DNA from: Planctomycetales bacterium
GTDB taxonomy: Bacteria; Planctomycetota; SBBH01
DNA: 5,657 nt
NCBI GenBank assembly: GCA_005239795.1
Contig: SBBH01000190.1
Span: forward strand, 1 to 5,657
Direction of reading: 5' to 3'
Both the position numbers and the translations under genes were made by a program. This document shows positions 1 to 5,657 of the stretch, piece by piece (the first letter of the stretch is position 1; every line of letters starts with the position of its first letter). The notes below the pieces were generated by a model. That model ran no database searches. It worked only from the letters and a program-made list of their open reading frames with translations, and had not been told where the DNA came from.

Positions 1-2
1 CA

Positions 3-50
3 AGGCACGACGCCATTGGAAATCTTTGGCTCATGTCAGAGGCGTCCTAG
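3..50 (+). CDS. Possible 3' tail of an upstream gene
   Basis: Frame 3 reads RHDAIGNLWLMSEAS and then TAG at 48-50. Its third codon positions are GC-rich (10 of 15), like the main gene, and DAIGNLW resembles the D-x-x-G-N-L pattern of YD or other beta-propeller-like repeats. A competing reading in frame 2 (positions 2-55, ending LAHVRGVLD and TAA) has a less typical third-base profile. With only 15 codons visible neither can be proven, and the stretch may be non-coding. Confidence 0.2.
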   Translation, partial: RHDAIGNLWLMSEAS

Positions 51-56
51 ATTAAG

Positions 57-85
57 TTGGCGGCAATGTGGGTTAGGGTTAGATT
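57..85 (+). promoter_or_regulatory. Weak sigma70-like promoter candidate
   Basis: TTGGCG (57-62) and TAGATT (80-85) are separated by 17 bases and each matches the -35 or -10 consensus at four of six positions. This would start transcription about 60 bases before the ATG of the Rhs gene. TTTAAT at 84-89 is a better -10 but has no partner at a proper distance. The rest of 1-154 shows no convincing terminator hairpin, operator or RNA gene. Confidence 0.2.
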
Positions 86-144
86 TAATGAGATCGAAAG
101 CGGGCTTCTGGATTCTGAAGAGCGTGCATTTCGGCTTACAAACT

Positions 145-150
145 GGGAGG
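145..150 (+). promoter_or_regulatory. Ribosome binding site of the Rhs gene
   Basis: GGGAGG ends four bases before ATG 155. The purine core fits the anti-Shine-Dalgarno end of 16S rRNA. The spacing is slightly short of the usual 5-9 bases, but it supports ATG 155 over later in-frame TTG or GTG codons. Confidence 0.65.
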
Positions 151-154
151 CACA

Positions 155-235
155 ATGAGTCATGCGCCATGGCTAAACTTGAGACGGTTGGTCGTAGGGG
201 GGGTTTCCATTGTCATCTGGACGGCCGAAGGCGCT
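155..235 (+). other. Putative N-terminal signal peptide (residues 1-27)
   Basis: The start has a short n-region with R10-R11, then a hydrophobic stretch LVVGGVSIVIW (12-22), then a small-residue region TAEGA. Cleavage after A27 or A24 is possible, although neither site is a perfect A-x-A. A Pro-rich linker (28-50, with PPP at 38-40 and LPP at 46-48) follows, as expected for a mature exported protein. The hydrophobic core is short, so a signal anchor or a non-cleaved form cannot be excluded. No lipobox cysteine is present. Confidence 0.6.
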
Positions 236-3200
236 CCGTCAACCCAGCAAGGAGATCCATCCATTCCCCCTCCCTCGATACCTCAACCCCTCCCACCCGT
301 GAAAGCGGATCCGGTGGAGATAGCCACGGGTCGTTTCCTTTTATTAGAGCGAGATGTTTCCATACCCGGTGTGGGCCAGCCATTGGCTGTCGAGCGCTCT
401 TACTCTTCGCATCCTGAGGATCGCGAATCCCGTCCGGGAGGGTTTCAACCGTTCGGAGAAGGGTGGGACTGCAACTACACTCGATTCTTGGTGCTTCCAC
501 AGGCACCGAGTGGGTTCCTCGAGTCCCATAGCGGATATGGAGGGAAGCGTTCATATATCCTCGCTGAAAGAAAAGATGGATACGCCCGATTTGACCCGCC
601 CCCAGGCCTTTTCGAGTCTTCGCTGAAAGTGGATTTGCGCAGTCCCATGAAAAAAGCAACGCGCCAGCGTGGTGACGGCATGACGTTGGACTATGAAGAG
701 ATTGTCACCGCGAATGGGCGGGTCTATTTGGTCATGAAAAAAATTAGGGACCTTTTCGGGAACGAGGTGACGCTCAATTACGACCCCACCACGAAACTCT
801 TGGAGGAAATTGTCGGGACGACGGGGAAGTCCAGGCTGAAATTCACATGGGAGATGGTCAACGGGTTTTGGCGAATCTATACGATCACGGACCATACGGG
901 TCGAAGATGGAGTTACGCTTACAACAGTCAAGCCTTGCTGGCCAGTGTGACATTCCCCGCGACGTCGGCTTATCCGGATGGCACGACGATGTACTACGGC
1001 TACGATGCAACCGGAAATCTTGTTTCGAAAACGACTCCTTCGGGAACGGTCACGTTCACGAATCAATATGACGCTCTGGGTCGGGTCATTCAACAGCGGA
1101 CGCGAGGGGGAACATGGACCTTTGAATACGGTTTGGGGGACAAGGACGGGATCTATAACCGGACGATCGATCCGCTGGGAAATCAGAGCAAGTACTATAT
1201 TGAGGAGATAAGGGGCCTCAAGCATGTCGTGATGGTGAAGGTTTATGACCCTGCCTTTCCGGACAATGATCTGAGAGCCGCCATCACGCGGTATACCTAC
1301 CACTCTCCCACGCTGCTGCTGGCGAAAATCCAAAGGCCAGATGGCGTCGTCGAAGAGTTCGAGCGCGACTTGGCCAATCCGAATCCTCGTTTTCGAAATC
1401 ACCTGTTGGAGTGGCGAGTCTTCTCTGGGAACGGAAGCGAAGTTCGCCGAGCTGAATGGACTTATGATGACCAGGGGAATGTGACCAGCTATAGAAGTCC
1501 TGCTACTTGCCTAGAGGATCCCACGGGGCAGAAAAAGACCTATACGATCAGCTATGGGTACGACAACCAAGGACGGCCGACGAGCCAATTGATCTCACAG
1601 GAAGTGACGTTGCCGGATGGGACGAGCCAAATGCTGTCATCCTATCAGGAGTTCAACAGCCGCGGGCAGATCAAGAGATTCGTTGATCCGCGGGGAATCC
1701 CGACGACCTATGAAGCCAACCATCCCTTGGGGCTCTTGACGCGATCTGTCAGGGATGCGGGGGGATTGGCACGGGCTGAGAGCTATACCCATGACGACGT
1801 GGGAAATGTCACCGGGTTTGTCGATGAGACGACGGGATGGTTGGAGAGTTATCAGGTCAATGAACGCAACCAACCGATGAGGATTACGAATTCCTCAGGG
1901 GCTGAAGTTCTTTTTGAGTACAACGGCAACGGGCAGATAAATGTCCAGAAGGTTCCTTTGACTTCGGAGTGGAGCGATGGATGGAGCCAGACGTGCTGGA
2001 TCCATGACGGATACGGAGCGGTGCGCGAGGTGAAGGTTGATCTCGAATTCGATCCAGTGATGCAACACCAACGGGTGATTGAGACGCACTACAAGAACAA
2101 CTCCCTCGGCTTCATCGAGCGAATCGATTCCCTTGGAGGAGCGGAGAACGGTTCAATGGAGTTTGCATACAATCATTTGGGGTTGCCCACGAAGGCGACC
2201 ATCCGGGGGGGGGTGGGATCACCGGACCTGACGATTCAGCAACAGTATGACAAAATCGGGAGGCTCATTCGGGTGAGCAGGGGAGGGGGCAATCCTTACA
2301 TGCAAGCAGAGTATTTCTATGACCACTTCGGACGGTTGAACCGCATTCGGGATGCCTTGGGGACGGAGGTGGTCGCCGCCTTCGATGCCAATGGCAACGT
2401 GACCGAGAGCATGGCGCAGAATGGCAGTCAAGTGCTCGCGCGTGTTCGGCGCACCTACGATGAAGCGAATCGGCTTATCAAGGAGGCCATCTGGGCGGTC
2501 GACGATCAAGGGCTTCCTCTCGGTAGTGGAGACGGTTGGGTGGAGATTCAGTACTTTTATGACCCGGCCGGAAACCTTGTGAAAGTGGTGCCCGAGGGGA
2601 TGACCCCGTGGGAATGGGAGTATGACGCGCTCGGAAGGTTGGTGCGTGAATCGGACAACCTCAGTTCACCTCATTTGACGGACATCGTCTACGCTTACAA
2701 CGGAGCCAGCTCCCAACTCAAAAGCGCAACGATGCGCGAGATCTCGGAGAACCCAGGGGCTCAGGCGGATGTCGTCACGACGATACAGTTCTCCTGGAAC
2801 AGCCAAAGGGGGCTTTTGGATTCCATGCAGACCCCCATGGGGACAACCCAATGGTTCTATGATTCGCAGGGAAGGCTCGTGAGGCATATCGATTCTGCGG
2901 GGCGTGAGGTCGAGTATGTCTATGATGAGGCGGGGCATATCCGACGACAGACGCAAGGGGACGGTTCGGGCCCCGGCATGGAGATGGTCAGCGAAATGGA
3001 GTACGACGAAAGGGGTCGTCTGAAAGCTGTTTGTGTGAAAAATCCCATCGAAGGATATGCCCAGGAGCGGACTTATTTTATGCATGATGCGGCGAACCGC
3101 CTGCTGGCGGAGGTCTTTCAAGATACAAGTCGCCGGACATGGACCTATGACGACCGGGGGAATATCAAGTCGATCACGGATCCGCAGGGGACAGTGATGC

Positions 3201-5657
3201 GGTTCCAGTACGGGATCAGAAACGAACTTTGGAAGACCACCGTCAACCCTGCCTTTGGGGTCCAGGGGAACACCCAGATCACGCGCCAGTACGATCTGTT
3301 GGGAAGGGTGACCGGTGTCGACACCGACGGAGGAATCTACACAACGGAAACAGGATTCGCCTATACGAGTCTTGGGGCAATGCTCAGAGAGACACAGACA
3401 TTGCGCAAAGGAGGAATTGCGGTTCATGCGACCCAGTTCTCTGCCCAGTACGACGCATTCGGGCGGTTGACAGATATGGATTATCCAAGCGGGGCGGGAT
3501 GGAGTCTGAGCTATGACAACTATGGGCGCCCATGGAGACAGATGAATGAGAGAGGGGATATCTTGAGCGAGATCAACGATTTCGTGGGATGGCGCCCCCT
3601 ATCGCAAAAGTCGGGCTTGATCCAGACGGAGTGGAGATACGACGTCACCCGAGGGTTCCCGGCGTCCCTTGTGCATCGCATGGACGATGGGAGCCGTTGG
3701 ATCGCCGCTTTCGGAGTGAACAGAGATGAAGCGGGACGGCTGGCCCGTTGGGATCGCGGGTTTTTCGACCCGACAGGCAAGCCCGTGACGATGGGAGAGC
3801 ATCTCTTAACGGATCGGGTGACGTACGACACACGTGGACAGATCCAAACGGTCTACGAGGATCTTTCCAAACCGTCGGATGTGGCCAGTGCCAGGAGCCG
3901 TCGTGATTTCTCTTATGAAAATAGCGGTTGGCGCAAGCTGACACACCGAGAAGGGGTTGTGGAAGGAAAATATGACAGGAATGTTTTCGGGGATCTGGTC
4001 CAGTACAACGGGGCCGCCTGGGAAAATGATCTGACGGGGGCTGTGACAAAATCGAGCTACGGGGGTGTAACAACGGCTTATGCCTATGACGCCTGGGGGA
4101 ATTTGACTCAGGCGGTGGGGTCAGAGGCCATTGCGTACGTGTATGACGGCCTGGGACGTGTGACAGTCGAGATGTCGAGCAGCACGGAAAGGTACTTTTC
4201 GTACTTTGGCGGACAGCTTTCATTGGAACTTGAAACATCCCGAAACGCGCGCACGACGCATTACCCGGGGTTGACGGCGGGTGTGTCTAGAGTGACCCAG
4301 CAGGAAGGAACGCCTAGCACATTTTTCGTCGGAGATCTTCTGGGCAACACCGTGGGAGGCGTATCGGCCGCCGGGTGGGGGATGACGGAGCAGTATCGGT
4401 CAGACCTTTTTGGAGAGGTGTCGGTCCATATGTGGAATGGGGAAGAATATGTTGCTGGGCGTCCATCTTTGGGGAATCCCTATCTTTCTGGGGGGGCGTG
4501 GACCGAAGTGGCATTGACGCCGCAGGTCGTTGGGGAAGGAATGGGACGGTTCTTCCCAGCGCTGTCCCAGCGCCTGTTGAGGGTTCCTGTCGGGTCGCGC
4601 ATGTCATCCCATGTGGGGGGGTCCCATGCAGAAGAGGCGATCGCCCTTTCAGCGGGAAATATTGCGATGGGGCGTTCCGTGGGTGTGGGGGTTCTCGAGG
4701 GAGACAATCCTTGGCCGGGCGTGACTCGATCAGTCGATGGGTTCCCGTTTGGGAAAGCGATGCCGGGCGGAGGCGATCTAGGTTGGCGAGGAGGAGGGGA
4801 TCGAGGCGGTCCTTGGTTGGTGCCGCCGAGTGGTCCCGTGCCCTCGCCTGGACGCGGGCCTTTGACGGGGGGGTGGAAGAAACGAAAGGAAGTCGTCACA
4901 GGTGTCCCAGGCGCCCCCTCGGCTCCGATGGCACTTTATCAGCCCAAGGACACGGAAGCCCAGGCCAGCGCGCATGGGGATCCATCTCGGGGCGTCCCTT
5001 GGGGGTTGCGTGGAGGAGGGGATAGCGCACGGCTGGTCGATTTCCCGCTCGTCGTTTCGACCACAGATCTTCCGACCGTCCACTCCGGGGATGGCGCCCC
5101 CTGGGAGGCTGGTATCGGTATGGGTGATGCGGCCTCAGGCGTCCTGGAGGGGATTGGGTTCGGGACCATGAATTTACTGGACAATGTAGTCGAGTTGACA
5201 TTGGGAACGACAGAATCTCGTCTCGGATGGATCGCAACGCTTCCAGACGGTTCAGAAGTCATGTTGGTGTATTATACACAAGATTTACAAGAAGCGTTGT
5301 ACAACGCGCAGACAAGACGAAGAATGAGCAGCAGTGATCCCGATGAGTGGGCAAGGCCTAGATCAGAAACTCCACGTAGTGCCACTCTCAGCTACAGAAG
5401 ATCGGGGACCCTTGCTCAACGTGCGATTGATTTTGATCTGCCCCCGGCTCTTCGAAAAGTCTTAGATCCAGAATTCATTCGAGTGGGCGGTGGGGTACTC
5501 GCAGCCGCGGGTATAGTCATTGACATCGTGGAAGTCTCATACACGTTTCATACGCAGTCTGTCGACGCAGGGAGGGAGGCTGCCGCGGGCGCGATAGGTT
5601 CCATGGCGGGGGCGGCCGGGGGAGCGTACCTGGGTGCCAGAGGAGGGGTTGCCGGAG
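155..5657 (+). CDS. Large secreted Rhs/YD-repeat protein, 3' end beyond the window
   Basis: The frame is open from ATG 155 to the window end (1834 residues and counting), with an in-frame TGA at 116-118 upstream. Domain order by residue: putative signal sequence 1-27, Pro-rich linker 28-50, Rhs N-terminal DUF6531-like segment about 51-95, spacer beta region 96-197, YD/RHS repeats about 198-1336, diverged Rhs core about 1389-1482, Gly/Pro-rich linker about 1500-1655, variable C-terminal region from about 1656 with a glycine zipper at 1815-1831. In known Rhs, WapA and Tc-toxin C proteins such repeats form a hollow beta-cage holding a C-terminal toxin. That role is inferred here. ATG 155 was chosen because GGAGG precedes it and it gives an R-R plus hydrophobic N-terminus; TTG 179 would remove that charged start. 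The protein is already longer than the roughly 1400 residues of enterobacterial Rhs proteins. Only four cysteines are present (106, 452, 614, 960). No PAAR domain is seen at the N-terminus, so export by Sec rather than type VI secretion is more likely. The toxic activity cannot be named because the end is missing. Confidence 0.95.
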   Translation, partial: MSHAPWLNLRRLVVGGVSIVIWTAEGAPSTQQGDPSIPPPSIPQPLPPVKADPVEIATGRFLLLERDVSIPGVGQPLAVERSYSSHPEDRESRPGGFQPFGEGWDCNYTRFLVLPQAPSGFLESHSGYGGKRSYILAERKDGYARFDPPPGLFESSLKVDLRSPMKKATRQRGDGMTLDYEEIVTANGRVYLVMKKIRDLFGNEVTLNYDPTTKLLEEIVGTTGKSRLKFTWEMVNGFWRIYTITDHTGRRWSYAYNSQALLASVTFPATSAYPDGTTMYYGYDATGNLVSKTTPSGTVTFTNQYDALGRVIQQRTRGGTWTFEYGLGDKDGIYNRTIDPLGNQSKYYIEEIRGLKHVVMVKVYDPAFPDNDLRAAITRYTYHSPTLLLAKIQRPDGVVEEFERDLANPNPRFRNHLLEWRVFSGNGSEVRRAEWTYDDQGNVTSYRSPATCLEDPTGQKKTYTISYGYDNQGRPTSQLISQEVTLPDGTSQMLSSYQEFNSRGQIKRFVDPRGIPTTYEANHPLGLLTRSVRDAGGLARAESYTHDDVGNVTGFVDETTGWLESYQVNERNQPMRITNSSGAEVLFEYNGNGQINVQKVPLTSEWSDGWSQTCWIHDGYGAVREVKVDLEFDPVMQHQRVIETHYKNNSLGFIERIDSLGGAENGSMEFAYNHLGLPTKATIRGGVGSPDLTIQQQYDKIGRLIRVSRGGGNPYMQAEYFYDHFGRLNRIRDALGTEVVAAFDANGNVTESMAQNGSQVLARVRRTYDEANRLIKEAIWAVDDQGLPLGSGDGWVEIQYFYDPAGNLVKVVPEGMTPWEWEYDALGRLVRESDNLSSPHLTDIVYAYNGASSQLKSATMREISENPGAQADVVTTIQFSWNSQRGLLDSMQTPMGTTQWFYDSQGRLVRHIDSAGREVEYVYDEAGHIRRQTQGDGSGPGMEMVSEMEYDERGRLKAVCVKNPIEGYAQERTYFMHDAANRLLAEVFQDTSRRTWTYDDRGNIKSITDPQGTVMRFQYGIRNELWKTTVNPAFGVQGNTQITRQYDLLGRVTGVDTDGGIYTTETGFAYTSLGAMLRETQTLRKGGIAVHATQFSAQYDAFGRLTDMDYPSGAGWSLSYDNYGRPWRQMNERGDILSEINDFVGWRPLSQKSGLIQTEWRYDVTRGFPASLVHRMDDGSRWIAAFGVNRDEAGRLARWDRGFFDPTGKPVTMGEHLLTDRVTYDTRGQIQTVYEDLSKPSDVASARSRRDFSYENSGWRKLTHREGVVEGKYDRNVFGDLVQYNGAAWENDLTGAVTKSSYGGVTTAYAYDAWGNLTQAVGSEAIAYVYDGLGRVTVEMSSSTERYFSYFGGQLSLELETSRNARTTHYPGLTAGVSRVTQQEGTPSTFFVGDLLGNTVGGVSAAGWGMTEQYRSDLFGEVSVHMWNGEEYVAGRPSLGNPYLSGGAWTEVALTPQVVGEGMGRFFPALSQRLLRVPVGSRMSSHVGGSHAEEAIALSAGNIAMGRSVGVGVLEGDNPWPGVTRSVDGFPFGKAMPGGGDLGWRGGGDRGGPWLVPPSGPVPSPGRGPLTGGWKKRKEVVTGVPGAPSAPMALYQPKDTEAQASAHGDPSRGVPWGLRGGGDSARLVDFPLVVSTTDLPTVHSGDGAPWEAGIGMGDAASGVLEGIGFGTMNLLDNVVELTLGTTESRLGWIATLPDGSEVMLVYYTQDLQEALYNAQTRRRMSSSDPDEWARPRSETPRSATLSYRRSGTLAQRAIDFDLPPALRKVLDPEFIRVGGGVLAAAGIVIDIVEVSYTFHTQSVDAGREAAAGAIGSMAGAAGGAYLGARGGVAG
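197..203 (+). repeat. Seven-G tract in the signal-peptide codons
   Basis: G7 covers codons 15-16 and the first base of codon 17. Gain of one G would shift reading into the frame that stops at 415-417, and loss of one G into the frame that stops at 300-302, so either slip would abolish the protein. The tract is short for efficient slippage. Confidence 0.9.
305..439 (+). other. Rhs N-terminal DUF6531-like domain (residues 51-95)
   Basis: ADPVEIATGRF (51-61) followed by RDVSIPGVGQPLAVERSYSS (66-85) has the order D-P-V-x-x-x-T-G, D-x-x-x-P-G, P-L-x-x-x-R-x-Y-x-S that typifies the start of the ectodomain in many Rhs proteins. The following 96-197 (FGEGWDCNYTRFL at 100-112, then DGYARFDPPPG at 141-151) fits the usual G-x-G-W and D-G-x-x-x-x-F beta region between this domain and the repeats. 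Assignment is by recalled family pattern, not by a search. Confidence 0.75.
746..4162 (+). repeat. Array of RHS/YD repeats (protein level, residues 198-1336)
   Basis: More than 20 units of the form YD-x-x-G-(R/N)-(L/V/I) are visible, for example YDATGNL (283), YDALGRV (305), YDNQGRP (469), YDKIGRL (698), YDHFGRL (722), YDPAGNL (802), YDALGRL (823), YDSQGRL (902), YDEAGHI (923), YDERGRL (950), YDDRGNI (998), YDLLGRV (1046), YDAFGRL (1099), YDNYGRP (1120), YDTRGQI (1224), YDAWGNL (1311) and YDGLGRV (1330). Some units have the Tyr changed: FD at 743, HD at 546, 617 and 977. Between units lie D-P-x-G-type turns (D339-P340-L-G, D510-P511-R-G, D1009-P1010-Q-G). In solved relatives these strands spiral into a closed cage. 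The DNA itself is not tandemly identical, so the repeats are old. Confidence 0.93.
2205..2213 (+). repeat. Nine-G homopolymer inside the YD-repeat region
   Basis: G9 lies in the codons for R684-G685-G686-V687, where the context CGG GGG GGG GTG keeps the frame open. It is the longest homopolymer of the window and long enough to be slippage-prone. Neither alternate plus frame has a long open run here, so a slip would truncate the protein before the core. Confidence 0.95.
4319..4600 (+). other. Diverged Rhs-associated core (residues 1389-1482)
   Basis: FVGDLLGNTVGGV (1391-1403) followed by EQYRSDLFGEV (1412-1422) matches the usual H-x-D-x-L-G-S/N-T-x-x-V and Y-x-Y-D-x-F-G-x-V opening of the core that closes the cage. 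GNPYL (1440-1444) also fits the usual N-P-Y. The expected closing motif, of the type R-F-Y-D-P-x-L-x-R-x-L-x-x-D-P-x-G, appears only as RFFPALSQRLLRVPVG (1465-1480). The Asp of Y-D-P is missing and the Asp of D-P-x-G is replaced by V1477. These acidic residues belong to the self-cleaving site in well-studied Rhs and Tc C proteins. Cleavage may therefore be absent or may use other residues. Confidence 0.7.
4490..4496 (+). repeat. Seven-G tract in the Rhs core
   Basis: G7 encodes part of S1445-G1446-G1447-A1448, just after the conserved NPY (1441-1443) and before the degenerate closing motif. A slip here would lose the normal core ending and the C-terminal cargo. Confidence 0.9.
4615..4621 (+). 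repeat. Seven-G tract just after the core
   Basis: G7 encodes part of V1487-G1488-G1489 immediately downstream of the core closing motif. Confidence 0.9.
4652..5119 (+). other. Gly/Pro-rich low-complexity linker (residues 1500-1655)
   Basis: This stretch is rich in Gly, Pro, Ser and Arg and shows no recognisable fold. GC is about 67% over 4801-5100 by hand count, against about 54% over 3001-3300. The short unit RGGGD occurs at 1545-1549 and again at 1619-1623, each encoded by the 12-base string GGAGGAGGGGAT (4790-4801 and 5012-5023). A basic patch WKKRKE lies at 1574-1579. It probably tethers the cage closure to the C-terminal region and is likely disordered. Confidence 0.6.
4867..4873 (+). 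repeat. Seven-G tract in the Gly/Pro-rich linker
   Basis: G7 encodes part of T1571-G1572-G1573-W1574, next to the basic patch WKKRKE. A slip would separate the cage from the C-terminal region. Confidence 0.9.
5120..5657 (+). other. C-terminal variable region, start only (residues 1656-1834)
   Basis: After the linker the protein changes character. GMGDAASGVLEGIGFGTMN (1655-1673) resembles the helical G-x-G-x-x-x-G entry segments seen before Rhs effector tips, followed by a charged stretch (1709-1776) with an Arg-rich part at 1721-1749. DNA composition falls to about 49% GC over 5161-5460, and AGA and TTA codons become frequent (six AGA and three TTA in about 170 codons, against about 13 and three in the preceding 1660). 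This is typical of cargo ends exchanged between Rhs genes. I recognise no enzymatic toxin motif in the visible part. Confidence 0.55.
5483..5657 (+). other. Hydrophobic helix plus glycine zipper (residues 1777-1834)
   Basis: VGGGVLAAAGIVIDIVEVSY (1777-1796) is an apolar segment able to enter a membrane. After a polar turn, Ala/Gly-rich residues 1808-1834 place glycines at 1815, 1819, 1823, 1827 and 1831, a regular GxxxG ladder. Such zippers pack transmembrane helices and occur near the C-terminus of many YD-repeat and other polymorphic toxin proteins. A role in translocation or pore formation is inferred. The zipper is cut by the window end, so its full length is unknown. Confidence 0.65.

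Noticed and set aside
70..82. GGGTTAGGGTTAG, a telomere-like repeat
   Set aside because: Only two units in a bacterial-looking intergenic region, which is expected by chance and has no other support.
16..417. Frame 1 plus-strand open run with a TTG start overlapping the Rhs start
   Set aside because: No ribosome binding site and no domain pattern are seen. It overlaps the well-supported start at 155, whose product has a signal-like start and a DUF6531-like domain.
551..1402. Minus-strand open frame of 283 codons, and similarly 2666-3427 (253 codons)
   Set aside because: Both lie opposite the YD-repeat coding frame. The translations show no family pattern and mirror the repeat codons (many I-x-x-P-R and R-x-D strings), so they are antisense shadows.
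4480..4600. A frameshift at the G7 run as explanation for the degenerate core ending
   Set aside because: I read the other plus frame across this region and found no better match to the expected D-P-x-G or G-L-Y-Y motifs, while the main frame keeps the partial pattern RFF-PAL-SQR-LL and stays open to the end. Compensating errors cannot be fully ruled out without reads.
4375..5025. Plus-strand open frame of 216 codons overlapping the Rhs core and linker
   Set aside because: It exists because the GC-rich linker has few stops in any frame. Its product is Arg/Gly/Trp-rich with no recognisable domain, while the Rhs frame continues unbroken through the same region.
1..5657. CRISPR arrays, tRNA or rRNA genes, insertion sequences and attachment sites
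   Set aside because: No regularly spaced identical repeats, clover-leaf patterns, transposase motifs or terminal inverted repeats were seen. Nearly all of the window is one coding frame.

Overview
The window is almost entirely one gene. A single plus-strand reading frame opens at an ATG at 155 and runs without a stop to the last base (1834 complete codons plus one base). It encodes the N-terminal and central parts, and the start of the C-terminal part, of a very large Rhs/YD-repeat protein. The 3' end of the gene lies outside the window. I read this frame by hand through its whole length and found no internal stop or frameshift.

Layout: bases 1-154 hold a short upstream region, with perhaps the last codons of a preceding gene, a weak promoter-like pair and a purine-rich ribosome binding site. 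Bases 155-235 encode a putative export signal. A Pro-rich linker and an Rhs N-terminal domain of DUF6531 type follow. A long array of more than 20 YD repeats occupies about 746-4162. A diverged Rhs-associated core follows at about 4319-4600. Next is a Gly/Pro-rich linker (about 4652-5119) and then a C-terminal variable region (about 5120 onward) that ends, at the window edge, in a textbook glycine zipper.

The window suggests a bacterium with moderately high GC. The exported, PAAR-less architecture and the diverged core ending (RFF-PAL-SQR form, as in many Verrucomicrobia/Planctomycetes-type Rhs proteins recalled from general knowledge) hint at an environmental didermic lineage. I cannot assign a taxon from this sequence.

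The YD array is expected to fold into a beta-cage that encloses the C-terminal cargo, and the variable C-terminus would be the effector. The most interesting points are the loss of the conserved aspartates in the core motif normally linked to self-cleavage, the sharp base and codon composition change entering the C-terminal region (about 54% GC in the body, 67% in the linker, 49% in the tail by hand count), several long G-tracts in the coding strand that could support phase variation, and the five-step GxxxG ladder at the end. The toxin tip, if there is one, and any immunity gene lie downstream of the window.
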